DNA from: Psococerastis gibbosa
Lineage: Eukaryota; Arthropoda; Insecta; Psocodea; Psocidae
NCBI GenBank assembly: GCA_963971405.1
Contig: OZ020488.1
Coordinates: 3,906,001 to 3,970,000, forward strand
Direction of reading: 5' to 3'
Length of the DNA: 64,000 nt
Shown: positions 11,647-22,771 of the stretch, piece after piece
How the letters are laid out: each line of letters starts with the position of its first letter
How positions within the stretch are numbered: position 1 is the first letter of the stretch
The notes under the pieces: generated by a model
What the model saw: the letters and a program-made list of their open reading frames with translations, nothing else
Databases searched by the model: none
Told to the model about the DNA's origin: nothing
Program-made: the position numbers and the translations under genes

Positions 11647-12574
11647 TACATCTCTTGAGTAAGCTAGGTGCAACCCTAACCGAGGGTACCAGTAACACCC
11701 AACGCCTTCTGTAAATTCTACACAACGTGTGTTCAAATCCAACCCAATGCATATATATTGCTGTGTTACAACCACACAATAAGGTCGGCTAGATTTTACC
11801 CAAGTAGTTGAGTAGCATGAACCCAAACAGGTAGCCTAAACTAGATAGTACTCAAATAGTTGGGTAGAAGATACACATGTCGTATGTTTCAATCTACATA
11901 AGAGTTGTGTAAAATAAACACAGATAATTTAGTAAGCATTACTCAATCACATTTACACAACTAGTGTAATTTTTACCAAACTTGTATGGGTAATATCTAT
12001 CCCAATTATTGCAACAATTACTCTACGTATTTAACACAACTCATTTAGTAGGATTTACACCCTATTCGTGCCGTCCAAAAGTTACACGAAATTTCGTGTT
12101 GCAGTAAGCCCTGTCGGGTTATATTTACAGTAAAATTTTTTGAGTGTATAAACCATAAAACGATCATAATAATCATATATACAAACGATTACTAATTTAC
12201 TAATAAAGCTAGTTTGCACATTAATTGGAACGTACAATGATGAAACCAAAGAAGTAGTTCGTGGTTTGTTTTTATTTGTTATTATTTTAATCCTGGGGCC
12301 ACCAGCTACGTATTTTCAATGATATAGCGGACGTGGCAGGTGGCCCCATAAAATCAGAAAAATATATTTTCTGGAAGTGAATGTCCCATCCCCCCATTAT
12401 AGAACTCTAGGAACCTTCATAATTGTTATAAAGATAAAAAAAATCCAGGCATTTGTTTCAAAATGTTTCTGAAATCGACCACATTTACGGCTATATACAA
12501 ATTATATACATTTATACAGTGCCTGTAGTGTCCCATGTTCTCCCTTAATATAAACAATTTATCATATTTTATTC

Positions 12575-13060
12575 ATGAAATTTTCGAGCATGAGCAAATC
12601 TACGATATAGCCAAGACATAGACACCCTATAATGCAATTGGGCTAAATGTAGATGACAAAATCGTGAAATGTTGAGGATTTAATGATCGGGTCAATTCAT
12701 GATGCCCTCACCATGAAATGCGACCATTTCATGCAATTTTCGAGCATGAGCAAATCTACGATATAGCTAAGACATAGACACCCTATAATGCAATTGGGCT
12801 AAATGTAGATGACAAAATCGTGAAATGTTGAGGATTTAATGATCGGGTCAATTCATGATGCCCTCACCATGAAATGCGACCATTTCATGAAATTTTCGAG
12901 CATGAGCAAATCTACGATATAGCTAAGACATAGACACCCTATAATGCAGTTGGGCTAATGTAGATGTCAAAATCGTGAAATGTTGACGATTTAATGATCT
13001 GGTCAATTTAAGTTGCCCACACCAAGTTGCGACCATTTTAATGAAATTTCGAATTTCATG
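12575..13060. repeat. Minisatellite, about 157-bp unit, three copies
   Basis: AAATTTTCGAGCATGAGCA starts units near 12579, 12736 and 12892, with a fourth, diverged start near 13044. Each carries AAGACATAGACACCCTATAA and ATTTAATGATCGGGTCAATT. The first two units are nearly identical, the third carries small changes, and the fourth is degenerate. Non-coding. Confidence 0.8.
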
Positions 13061-13427
13061 AATTGCACATATCTGCGATATGGCCCCGACATACCAATAC
13101 ATAAATGATGTAATTTATAACTCAAACCCGCTCGTTAGTCGTTACAGGAAAACGGAAGGAAAACTAAAAGAACCATAAAGTAAACGCAAATTAAAAGTAA
13201 AGTAAAATTAAGGTGACACTAAAGTAAAGGATCTGTTGTAGTGAATACCATTAGGTAAAATTTATGAGAAATTCGGCTTTGTACAAAGAACGCTTAAAAG
13301 GGGTGTCACATATTCTCTTAAATTGATAGCGGATAGAAGTAAGTCTCATTTAAACATATTTTTTAACTTAAATGCCCTCCAGATATGTAGAAAGCACCAA
13401 ATCCCTACAAATATTAAAACCAAGGCA

Positions 13428-13720
13428 TTACTGACTTAAGAAATGCCCGTCCATAAATTGTTTTGCCATTTTCGCTCTGTGGTTCTGAAGGGTCTTCGTA
13501 GGTCTGTGGTTATGTTCACCCTTTATATAAAAAGAATTGTTGAGCATAAGGCCACTGATACGGCAAGGGTTCTTTCTAATTACTCTGCGGGGGCACTTGA
13601 AGAAGTTGTAGCCGGTCGTGCTGGTCTTGCAGATGCAGTACTTGTATCCGGACACTAGTACCGATGGGTTGCCATTGGAGAAATCGTTACAGACTTGATA
13701 AGACAGCGGACCTTTGTAAC
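13428..13720 (-). CDS. mod(mdg4): Alternative last exon, FLYWCH finger (array exon 25)
   Basis: Acceptor TTTCTTTTAG ends at 13721. The exon opens YKGPLSYQVCNDF, then LVSGYKYC (about 21-28), F40-K-C42, C52 and H69-N-H71. The canonical Trp before the first zinc Cys is Phe here (NFFKC). The C-terminal tail after HNH is long and basic (about 25 residues, with LQNHRAKMAKQFMD). The lead and the YIKGEHNH end tie it to the exons at 5253 and 15691. Confidence 0.9.
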
Positions 13721-15181
13721 CTAAAAGAAAATAGAAAATTGTTAGAAAAAATAAATTTAAATAATTAAAAAAGTTCTTGTTTTTTTATCCAACGCCTGCT
13801 TTCAGCATTTTAGCTTTAAGCAACCATGTCAGCCTTTATTGGCTCCGATTTTTTTTTTTAAATTGTTGAAATGTTCATATTTGGCTCTTTGGCTAAAAAG
13901 TTTGCCGACCACTGGCTTAAGTGGTTTCTTATTGTGTCATCGGTTTTTTTTTATTTTTTTTTTATTTTTTAGAAAAAGATTCATTGTATTTAAATAATTT
14001 ATTGAATGTATCCTTAGTCGCGTCACTAAGTATTTTAATACTTGGAGATGTCAGGGGAAAACCCGGAAAGGTGATCAAAAGTTGATTTTTCAGAAATCGA
14101 ATTTTAACGTTTAAAGTAGCCATACCATCCCCTGTATACTGTCTTTCTTTTACACGCCATTTGTGCAGAACCTAACTTGTTTTCCGCCGGTTTTGTTAGG
14201 TCATTTAAAACAATGTTAAAAACTGAACAGAATGCCAACATTATCTCAATGTCGACCATGTGCACCTTTCCAGTTTTTCCCCTGACGTCTTCACTTGTGT
14301 TGAGTAACGACAAGATTCCGATCGCACAAGTACACGCACGTTACCACCATATCCGATCCATTGCCGATCTTGGACTTACTTACTCTATGAAGACTGCGAG
14401 CAGAATAGGGTGACCAGATGTACTCTGTTTAAAAGGGGGTACTTTCTCATTTTTCCTTTTACAGGAAATTTATTCTTTTTTGGTTTCATGAGGCGGCATC
14501 CCTCTGCCACATGAGCGGTGAATAAGTAATAAAGGTAAAACGGTGAAAACTTCAAATTTTTAATATTAACAGCAGTAGGCTAATTTATTATAAAAAATAC
14601 TGTAAACCAGCAGTCTAACTACAAAAAACAACAATGACTACAATTTGTTAAGGTCTTTTAGTGTAATAAAAGATTCAATTGGGTAAACGTTAAACAATGA
14701 AATGGCCACAATTTATGATCAACCATTCTGACTGTAAATTGTTTTCATATTGTACTTGTCATGTATATGTACTAGATTCATACAGGTATTATATAGGTCT
14801 TAGTCTTATTAATATATTAATACATCCAATCGAAACACCAATTAACTCGGTGGGCGTATAAGCAAGATTTATCTTTTTTACAATCCAAGATTCTAATACA
14901 TCATACAAGTCTCTTAAAAGATAAGTCTGTAAAATTGATATAGAACCTAAATTCTAGGCAATTTTAAGGTTTTACTCCCTACCATTCATAAGCAACCTAA
15001 ACATTTAATATCGTTGAAAAAAAGTTTTACATTATATTTCAAGCTTATTACGCTTCCATCTTCACCATTTTGAGACCTTAAAACATTTGGTAGGTACTCA
15101 GAAGCTTAGCTATTTATACTAACTACAAGGTACGCTTGCTTTTAAATAGCGTGAATTGTATTTTTTACGTAAAGTTTTAGG
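13721..15181. other. Intron, no gene recognised
   Basis: It contains CAACGCCTGCTTTCAGCA near 13791 (also near 52.3 kb) and a unique stretch at 14.1-14.4 kb with overlapping open frames on both strands (69 and 78 codons). Neither frame shows a domain; they may be remnants of an element. Confidence 0.35.
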
Positions 15182-15640
15182 CAGGCTCTTGGGCGGCTAT
15201 TCTACTTGTCAGTTTGTCTTCAATTTTGATAATGTCATTGACGGAAATATCATCAATGTTGCATTTATATTTTGACACCTCATTCCACTTGTCTTCAGTA
15301 ATTGATGATTTTTGTTTTCAATTTTTTCCAATGTAAGTTTGGCCGCCGTCTTTATTTTAATTTTATAATCTAGAAGAAATTTTATGATTTAAATTATGAA
15401 ATAATTAGTTCTCAAGTAATTAATTATTTATTATTGATCATCTTTCATCTCCAGACGACGCGACGCCATTGTATAATTTTAGTTTGTTATTGCTTGCAAA
15501 GCGTGATTTTACTCTATGATGTTTGATAAATTTTAACATGCGCAAGTTAAAATGGGCGATGGAGTAAAACAAAAATCGCATCAATTATTGATGCACAAAT
15601 GCCGGAATATTGACAAGTGGAGTAACCGGCTTAAGAGCGC
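15182..15640. mobile_element. Probable MITE with imperfect inverted ends
   Basis: The left end CTTGGGCGGCTATTCTACTT is a loose inverse of the right end (CAAGTGGAGTAACCGGCTTA). A similar GGTGGAATAGCCGCCTTA occurs at 44.16 kb. No coding potential; boundaries uncertain. Confidence 0.35.
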
Positions 15641-15665
15641 ACGTCCCGAAATTGAATACTTATTA

Positions 15666-15671
15666 TTTATT
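15666..15671 (-). terminator. AATAAA signal after the exon at 15691
   Basis: Plus-strand TTTATT lies 20 nt past the stop codon of the FLYWCH exon, a usual distance for a poly(A) signal; this fits the exon being terminal. The site is simple AT sequence, so chance is possible. Confidence 0.45.
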
Positions 15672-15690
15672 TAATTAGCTAAGCAAGTTA

Positions 15691-15959
15691 TTACAAAATT
15701 GGATGAGTATGCTTTCCTTTGATATAGAACAAAGCATTAACAGACAGTCCAGTGCAGCTGCAATTCTCATTATCACCAGGAATTTGACTGGTGCATTTCC
15801 AAAAACATTTCCCGGTGCTGCTTTTTGAAGCGATGTCGAATGTGTAGCCGTCGACGAGAGCTTGTGGGTGACCGTTGGGACCTGCGCTCAATTTGAAACT
15901 TACAGGCCCTTCGTATCCTTGGGTGTGGTAATTTGATTTGCTTCTGGATTGAACTTTAC
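15691..15959 (-). CDS. mod(mdg4): Alternative last exon, FLYWCH finger (array exon 24)
   Basis: Acceptor TTTATGCAG ends at 15960. In this frame 14 extra residues (KVQSRSKSNYHTQG) precede the YEGPVSFKL lead shared with the exons at 5253 and 13428. A second AG (CACCCAAG) sits just before GATACGAAG, in the same phase, so a shorter form may exist; the upstream site has the better context. Domain: LVDGYTFD (about 34-41), W53-K-C55, C66 (a second Cys at 68), H83-T-H85. It ends only three residues after the last His. Confidence 0.9.
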
Positions 15960-16706
15960 CTGCATAAAATTATTTATTAGTATAGTAATTAAATTAACCT
16001 ATGATGTATGTCAGTAAAAATAAGCAAATTGACCAACAGCACATAAAGTGCATATGTACGAACCACCATCAGGCTTTACCCATTGAGGATCCTAATACAG
16101 TAGTTAGTAGTTATTAGTTAGTAGTTATTATCTATTGCGGGGATAATCAGAGAAAGATAGTCAATGATGTCGGATCCACTGTTTTTACTCATTAAATATA
16201 AAAATTATTTTTAATAGTAATTAATATTATTATTACTCTTAATTTAATTAAATATATATGAAGGTACTAGAAGCAAAGGGTTCCCGTTCCAATTTTTTCG
16301 ATATTGAGTTATTGGTATCGTCGAAATCGTCAACTAAAGGGTTACAAAGTTACCGTGTTGTAAGGAGCAAAATGAAACTTTACAAGTGATAACATTTCAG
16401 TGAAAGAATCAGATTACTAAGTACGTTCTCAGCTAACCTACAGTTTTTGGTCTTTCCTGAAAAATTTAGTTTAGTGGAACTGGAACCTTTTGCTTCTTGT
16501 ACCCTAATACAGTATATGAGCAACCTGACCTGTATAACACTACATATAATCAGTAAGTACACGTATGTTAGTACCTATATATTAGGCTAATTCCTACTGG
16601 AAGTTGGCCTTAAGACCTTAACAATGTTACTTAGCCCGCTTATCTTTTAAAAATTAAGGTAAATTATTGATAGATTTCTGTAGAGCAGGGGTTCCCAACC
16701 TTTTTC

Positions 16707-17545
16707 CTATCCAATTGATACGTAGTATAAGGAAAGCTTTGTGATGGTCGATATTTTCGATTCCGAGATTTCAACGGATTTACACGTTTTGAGGTCCCAG
16801 GAACCCAAAAAAGTGGTTTTTACGAAATGTCTGTCTGCCTGTCGCTCTGTTCGTCGATTTCCGGGCAAACTACTGGGTCGATTTTGATGAAATTCGACAT
16901 GTAGGTTCAAAAACATCATAGCTCGGGACCATTATTTTTATTTTGGGCTAACACAATTTGGGGGGGGGGGTTTATTTTCAAAAAACTCATAAAAAACGTC
17001 TAAAAAAATTATTTCTTGAAGACGGCTCCAACGATTTCTTTTAAATTCACATATATTGTAGTCGTTATTAATGTTGACAAAATGCGGGGGTCGCTTGCCC
17101 CTTGATAGTTTGCTTCTGGGGGTAAAAAAATAAAAATAACTAAATTTTAATGAAAAATGACTAAAAAATAATTTTTCTGTGAAACCTTTCCATCGATGAT
17201 TTATACCTTCAGGCATGTTTTAGGTGTTACATTTAGTAACGAAACCGGACAGGTTGCTTTCCCAAAAACTATTTGGTTTTGTGCAAAAACATTTTTTTGA
17301 AAAAATGATAGAAAATTCACGGTCAAATGCATTGCGTGCCATTATTGCTGTGTGGTAATTTGTTGGTCTGACCTATCTAGAATGTACCTCACCTCCAGTG
17401 ACGTCAGGTGGACAACCCCCCCCCCCCCCAGATGCCTGAAATTTAACTATAGGAAAGTTATTTACCATGAAATTACTCATTTTCTCTAGCTACTACTTGC
17501 TAAAATGGAAAGCATGTTCGAATAAACTCGGACCGGTTCTTTTGT
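16707..17545 (+). mobile_element. Element C, copy 1, nested in the hAT element
   Basis: It begins ACGTAGTATAAGGAAAGC, continues GATTTCAACGGATTTACACG, AAAAGTGGTTTTTACGAAAT and a CTGT-rich run. Later come GGGGGTTTATTTTCAAAAAA and GCTTCTGGGGGTAAAAAAAT, ending GGAAAGCATGTTCGAATAAA CTCGGACCGG. The same order occurs at 46.23-47.09 kb and, inverted, at 45.11-46.02 kb. No protein was recognised. Confidence 0.7.
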
Positions 17546-17811
17546 CTGTGAACCACTAGATTATTTTATGATTTTCCGGGGACCATCATGGCTGTGGCCG
17601 GAAAATCGTCAAAATCTAGGATCAAGATGAAGTAGTTTGTGCCTACAATATTAGCCTAAGTGCTAATATTGGATTAAATGTTTGGGACTGATATTGGTTA
17701 GATTTTATAGTTCAGTGCCAAGACTTACTTACTGTATTTTACTTTTAATTTCCAATCAGCTGTTTTATTTTCTTATTTCTTACTTTGTTCCATGGATCAC
17801 CTGCAGGCTGA

Positions 17812-17965
17812 TCATGGCGATTATAATACCGGGGTTAATATAAAACCCTGGTATTAAAAATGTAAACAAGATAATTTTATAATGGAAAGTGCTATTCAAA
17901 ATTTGTTTTTTACAGTTTTAATCCCAGGAGTAAGTTAATACCAATCCCCATGATCAGCCTGATAT
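17812..17965 (+). repeat. CCGGTATTA repeat, nested in the hAT element
   Basis: GATCATGGCGATTATAATAC at one end and ATCCCCATGATCAGCC at the other are inverted. It matches 728-885 in reverse. Its position inside the hAT copy shows it arrived later. Confidence 0.5.
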
Positions 17966-18083
17966 AATATGTCTGTGGACCACAGTTTGGGAACCCCTGC
18001 TGTAGAGCAACTTTCGCAAAATAATAAAAAGAACAAAATACAGCAATGCAGATAATGTATTTACAATATTTAATAACATAATT

Positions 18084-18322
18084 TTACCGTCCAGTTGGAT
18101 GGTTATGTTGCCCCTTCAGCAGCAAAGTCCCATCAGCTTTTGCAATGCATCTGCCCAAACATTTCCTTTTATAGTAGGACACACAGCGCAAAACAATCGA
18201 TTTCGCAAACTGTCTATTGATAACGTAGTAATACCCGTTATGCACTAAGGTTGTTGCTCCCCTACTATTCAGCTGCCATTGATATTGCTCCCGCGGTACA
18301 ACCATAGGCAGCATCCAATGAC
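18084..18322 (-). CDS. mod(mdg4): Alternative last exon, FLYWCH-like finger without Trp (array exon 23)
   Basis: Acceptor GTCCTACAG ends at 18323. The exon reads HWMLPMVVPREQYQWQ, then HNGYYYVIN (about 27-35), SIVLRC with Leu (44) where other exons have Trp, C46, C54 (Cys 58 also present) and H72-N-H74. The NGYYYVINRQ..KS form and the lost Trp are shared with the exon at 20153, so the two are a recent pair. All four zinc ligands remain. Confidence 0.88.
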
Positions 18323-18351
18323 CTGTAGGACAAATAATAATTAATGGCCAT

Positions 18352-18720
18352 ACTAATGAGGAAAATATGATTCACGCAACGGAAATGCGAATGCTAAGAA
18401 GATCCTGTGGTGTAACGCTGAGAGACCAACGTAGAAACTAAGATATAAGGCATGAGATGAGAACCCGTGACGTACAAGAGAAGCTAAGAGGAAAGAGGCT
18501 GAACTGGTGGGGACACGTACTACGTAGAGACGAAAATCACTTAGGCAAAAGAGTAATGAACCGACAGATACCAGGAAGGCCAAAAGTTACACTGAGTAGA
18601 AAGATCGCCGGAGATATGAGAAGTTTGGGGCTCTCAACTGAGGACGCACACAACAGGACGGTGTGGAAACGCTGATGTCGTGCCGCCGACCCTTCATGAG
18701 GATAAGGCGCAGTAAAGGTT
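18352..18720 (+). pseudogene. LINE reverse-transcriptase tail
   Basis: From TGATTCACGCAACGGAAATG: MRMLRRSCGVTLRDQRRN, then after a stop MRTRDVQEKLRGKRLNWWG, HVLRRDENHLGKRVMNRQ and GRPKVTLSRKIAGDMRSLG. Frame breaks follow near GRPKV and at VWKR. The 38.4-38.9 kb copy is about 85-90% alike by eye. It lies only about 30 nt upstream of the FLYWCH exon acceptor and is antisense to it. Confidence 0.75.
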
Positions 18721-19059
18721 AAGTAAGCAATAATATAGGTAATTCAGGGGCCATTGACGTATTGCTGGGAACGGATAATACCGACAAGCCATGAAGAGCC
18801 CCAAGATGCCCCATTCTTATACATTATTTCTGTTCAGGTCGCACGGTCTTTCTCCTGCAACAGGGTCGGTACGACATCGAGCAGAGCAACCGTTGTTTTC
18901 CCATTACTACGTACTCCGGATATCGATATCAGCCGCTGCGGTACTGGCATTCCGCCACCTATTCGGCTCTGTTTAATTAGAAATAATTAGTCATGTGAGA
19001 CTGAAGCTAAGCGGTTCAGAATGCACTATAATCAGGAGGTTCCCTCATTCAAATCATAG

Positions 19060-19944
19060 TAAGTTTAAACACGAAGGCTTGTCGCAATGTAAGTTCCATA
19101 GTTGAAGCCCAAGAAAAAATCGTGCGAGCGACAGAGATTGTGTTATGAATGAATTGGAAATCCCTTGATAATGGGCTCCGCTTTGATTGTTCGATGACTT
19201 TTAGGCCCCTGCCTCTAATGACCATTAACACAGCAGGTAAGGTAAGGCCAATACATTGTATATTACACCATTGCCATTAACGTATACCAATTTTTCCCCT
19301 CAAAGGTAGATGAAGAAGAAGATATAATAATTCAGGGCCACTCTGCAACGTCGGTAATTACTAAGACAAGAGTATCTTGTCTTGAAGCTGCATTCAGCAT
19401 TGTGGTTGATGGAGCATGCTCAATGTCGTAGTTGGAGATGCAAAAGACATTTGCATCTTCTCCTCGAGTTGAGCAAGTCTCAAATCGCAGATAAGGTGTA
19501 ACTGTGCTAGTGGGTTTCCCTCTGTAGATGGCAGTTCTTGCCGAAAGCGCTCAGGGTTTTATACTAACACAAGTGGGTTTCTTAGACAAAGTTAATTTCT
19601 TAACGATTATATGGGTTTTACTAATTCGGGTTGTTATAACAAGTTTTTCTAAAACTCTAAGTTTTTGTTATTTTTTGTTTATTAAAATGAAATACCACGA
19701 AGTCACGAGTAATCTGATTATTTATAGTTTTAATTTCTAAATTACTTCAACTTTTAATGTTTACTAATTCGTTATAACTCCCACCATGAGCTGGTAAACT
19801 GGTAACATTACATATAAAATATACGACATTATTATCATGAATATTTTTATATTGCCAATGTAACAAATTTATCACAAACTAAACCACACAGTAAGATATA
19901 AACATTTGCATTTATTATATTTCTTACGTTATAATTTATTATAT
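19060..19944. other. Intron, no gene recognised
   Basis: Nothing coding is seen. A short piece of SINE family S1 (ATAATCAGGAGGT) lies at about 19.03 kb just before it. Confidence 0.35.
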
Positions 19945-20005
19945 TGTTTCCTTATGAATTTTTGGCCATTGGCAAATTGGTATACGTCCTCGATGTCAAC
20001 CTACA
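19945..20005 (-). repeat. Partial copy of repeat E
   Basis: In reverse it reads GTTGACATCGAGGACGTATA CC...TTTGCCAATGGCC, matching 23.52-23.60 and 53.23-53.29 kb. It abuts the decayed FLYWCH copies at 20006-20152. Confidence 0.5.
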
Positions 20006-20152
20006 TCATTGTAGTAGTAGGTGCACCGCATCACCAGAGAGGAGCACTTCATTTTGTGGTAGTAGGTGCACCGCATCACCAAATAAGTCCTTTTACTGAC
20101 GGAGTACTAGAACCCATTGTCCAGCGACTGTGGTCACTTATTGCCAGTCGTT
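20006..20152 (-). pseudogene. Decayed, partly triplicated FLYWCH exon core
   Basis: On the minus strand, after a stop, the frame reads YSVSKRTYLVMRCTYYHKMK, then CSSLVMRCTYYYNDVG and a stop. VMRCTYY is the W-x-C region of the intact exon at 20153. Two extra copies of GTGATGCGGTGCACCTACTA therefore lie head to tail on the 3' side of that exon, without acceptor, His ligands or an open lead. Confidence 0.75.
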
Positions 20153-20388
20153 TTAGAGTGGACGAGGATGATTGTGACCGTTTCTAACAAGCATGGTACC
20201 ATCTGCTATATTGATGAGCGCTCTTCCGGAGCACTTTATTTTGGAGTAGTAGGTGCAGCGCATCACCACAGACTTGCAAGTCCGTTTATTAATGTAGTAA
20301 TGGTAGCCATTGTATTGGAATTTGCCACCCCCTTTCTGATTCGCCATCCATGTGTAGCAATCTTTTGGAACTAATATATCCCCGTTAT
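20153..20388 (-). CDS. mod(mdg4): Alternative last exon, FLYWCH-like finger without Trp (array exon 22)
   Basis: Acceptor TTTTCCAACAG ends at 20389. The exon opens NGDILVPKDCYTWMAN, then YNGYHYYINKR (about 25-35), VVMRC with Met (42) at the Trp position, C44, C52 and H71-N-H73. It ends PRPL. It is the sister of the exon at 18084 and the parent of the decayed copies just downstream. A poly-Gly turn (KGGGKF) replaces the usual R/K-G-x-P. Confidence 0.88.
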
Positions 20389-20404
20389 CTGTTGGAAAAT
20401 TGAA

Positions 20405-20645
20405 AATTAGGTGTGTCCAACAATAGGGTTTTTTCTAGGTCAAACTCGGGTGGGGTTCGGTAGCCCTAACTGCAGTCTTTGGGTTTGTTCGCCTCCTTCT
20501 TGTAACCTTAGGTTTCGCATTTTGTCCCTCTGGTTACACCTCTCCCTAGCTAACTGGACTAACTCCTGTTATTGCTTGGCTATAGCCCGGGTATCATTCG
20601 TCCCCTAAGCTAAGACACTCTTCAACCGTCTCACAAAGTTGCCAA
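20405..20645. repeat. Dispersed repeat D, copy 1
   Basis: TCCCTCTGGTTACACCTCTC, CTAACTCCTGTTATTGCTTG, CCCGGGTATCATTCGTC and GTTGCCAACTCCTAACAG recur in order at 27.65-27.84 kb and in part at 33.47-33.54 kb. Non-coding, family unknown; it sits close to the acceptor of the exon at 20153. Confidence 0.5.
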
Positions 20646-21639
20646 CTCCTAACAGACATGGGTTAGTTCAATAATGCAACAAATAGTCATTATTTATTAA
20701 TTTACTTATTTACAAGCCAAGAATCCGTGTAGTACAATACAACAGGGGTGTCAAACAGATTTGCAGTGCACAACAGAAAAACACAATGGCGATAAAATTT
20801 ATTATTAACTATAAAATAATTCTGGGATCTTTTCCGTTATCATCTCACACGGCTAAAATGGTATTAGAGGCTACCGCTGCATGTTTTAATACTGTGCATT
20901 CGTTATTATTCAGTACGATTCTGCCTGTTACGTGTTAAACATGAATTTCCTAGAGTTGGCTTTTGTTGTCGGTACAAAGAAAGATGCAGTTGATTTTTTT
21001 GGTGGAAGCTGAAGGCTTACAATAACCAACAAGAAGAGTGGAACTAGAACAGTGGTCAACAGCTATTTTCGCGAATTTAAAAGAATACATATCTGAGTCT
21101 TGGCCTGTTAAATAATATAAATAGATGGCACTAAAATCAGTTTACAAGCTGAAAATACTGTTTTACTTTATATATTAAGTAAAAACCCGAAAAAGCTATG
21201 TGGGATGATAACGCAAAAAGTCGCGTTTCGGGTGAAAAAAATCCAATGTCACACAGAGCCGTAGAGGCGATTCCATAACGTAGAAGAAATACTCCTCCAC
21301 ATTGACTTACTGGACATTATGTGGCCGTAACGAACACCAATGGCCAAAAAAACAAAATAAATATAAAGAAATAAGTAGTTAAATTATGACGCTTTCAATA
21401 GAGGCGCCGGATGACAGTGAAACCCATTCAAAGTCAAACTTTTGTCATCGGCCAAAATGGCGGACGCCCGACACCGGAAACGGACCGCGCCGGTGCACTG
21501 CCAGTACCGCAGTGGCCGGTGTCGGTCCCGAAGCAGACGATAGCGATATCCAGAGTACATAATGATGGGAAACCCACGCTTGCTCTGTGTGATGTCGTAC
21601 TGACCCTGCTGTAAGTGAAGAACCGTGCGACCTGAACAG

Positions 21640-21975
21640 AAAGGCAGTGTTAGAATGGGGTATACACGGCTAACCCGTTGGCCGCCACATGGCTTGTCCC
21701 TGTCTAGTTAAAAGTAAAGAAAGTGGGGAAGACTGCGTTGGAATGGGGCATACACGGCTAACCCGTGGTCGCTGCGTGGCTTGTCCCTGTCCAGTTAAAA
21801 GTAAGGAAAGTGGGGAAGACTGCGTTAGAATGGGGCATACACGGCTAACCCGTGGTCACTACATGGCTTGTCCCTGTCCAGTTAATGGCAAAGAAAGTGG
21901 AGAAGACTGCGTTAGAATGCGGCATAGACGGGTAACCCGTGGTCGCTGCATGGCTTTATGGCAAGCAAATTTCAG
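21640..21975. repeat. Minisatellite, about 84-bp unit, four copies
   Basis: GGCATACACGGCTAACCCGT and TGGCTTGTCCCTGTCCAGTT AAAAG recur at about 84-bp spacing from 21658 to 21965. The 99-codon frame running through it is a by-product of a unit length divisible by three, not a gene. Confidence 0.8.
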
Positions 21976-22523
21976 TGTTAATCAATGAGCAATCTAACCA
22001 ATAGCAGGAAGGGTCAGGCAGGAAGTTAAATGTCATTATTTACTTTTATACATAACTATATAATTAAAATTTGACATTTAATTATGAAAACAAGAACCAA
22101 AATTTGTTTCCAACCACAAAAATTCATTATTCATACATACATATGTACATATGTATGTATGAATAAAATTACAAGTATATACATACAACCATTGGGAAAG
22201 TCAACGGTAAACCACAAAAAAATTATTTTATAGGTACACTTTTAGGCCTGTTCTCACCAACCCATGTGAAGTAGCCGTACAGAATACTGGACGGCACCTC
22301 TGCCTACCAATGCATAGCGGCAGTGTGCAGTGCTCCTTGCCGGGACTGTGCAATGGATGATAGTGACAGGTTTTATATGCTTGTTTCGTGTTTTTACGAA
22401 AAAGGTTAAATCGCGTAGCCTACGAACAATTTAATGAATGTATCCGATTAACCTCTTCAATCGCCTCATTAAGTAACCTAATAGGTACTTGTGCCGAGTT
22501 AAAAGTTTCAGCAGAGGAAAAAC

Positions 22524-22771
22524 TCAAGTACGGCAAATTCTATCTTTGCTTGGAGGATGTGAATGTTTCCCCGTTATTAGAAGACAGTTGTCCTCCATAC
22601 GAAACGCCCTAGCGTAACACTTCATCCTAGAAGCAGAATTGCATCTCCAGTGGGTACCCAGTTCTTTTGAGTTGGGACGGAGACCGAAGCGGTAGCCAAG
22701 GCAGACAATCATAGGACAGCCTTTAGAACTTGTTTTCAGTTCATATTTGTCAGGCGGAACAAAAAAGTCAT
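22524..22771 (-). CDS. mod(mdg4): Alternative last exon, FLYWCH finger (array exon 21)
   Basis: Acceptor ATTGTTGCAG ends at 22772. Lead DFFVPPDKYELKTSSKGCP, then CLGYRFGLRPNSK (about 23-35), W41-R-C43, C51 and H69-S-H71. It belongs with the exons at 24243, 27034 and 29850, which share VPP/LPS-x-x-Y-E/Q, VC/VH-x-GYRYG-x-RPN/Y and WRCN. Tail PPSKDRICRT. Confidence 0.92.

Larger units (their letters stand above)
7911..12150. mobile_element. Possible composite element rich in GTGTAA/TTACAC motifs
   Basis: Three blocks (about 7.91-8.45, 9.29-9.90 and 11.65-12.15 kb) are packed with degenerate TTACAC / GTGTAA words, e.g. AAGCATTACAC and AATTCTACACAA, unlike the flanks. The outer ends are roughly inverted: TACACTGAAAAAAA near 7911 and TTTTTTGAGTGTA near 12148. 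A LINE fragment and other repeats interrupt it. No transposase was found, and it may be several elements rather than one. Confidence 0.35.
16686..17999. mobile_element. Non-autonomous hAT element with two nested insertions
   Basis: Terminal inverted repeats CAGGGGTTCCCAAC and TTTGGGAACCCCTG are typical of hAT. They are flanked by an exact 8-bp duplication CTGTAGAG (16678-16685 and 18000-18007). Inside lie an element C copy (about 16707-17545) and a CCGGTATTA repeat (17812-17965). No transposase remains. Confidence 0.88.

Noticed and set aside
12575-13060. Regular repeats that might suggest a CRISPR array
   Set aside because: The units are about 157 bp and nearly identical throughout, with no spacers; the setting is eukaryotic.
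21689-21988. 99-codon repetitive open frame
   Set aside because: The unit of the minisatellite is divisible by three, which keeps any frame open; there is no sign of a gene.
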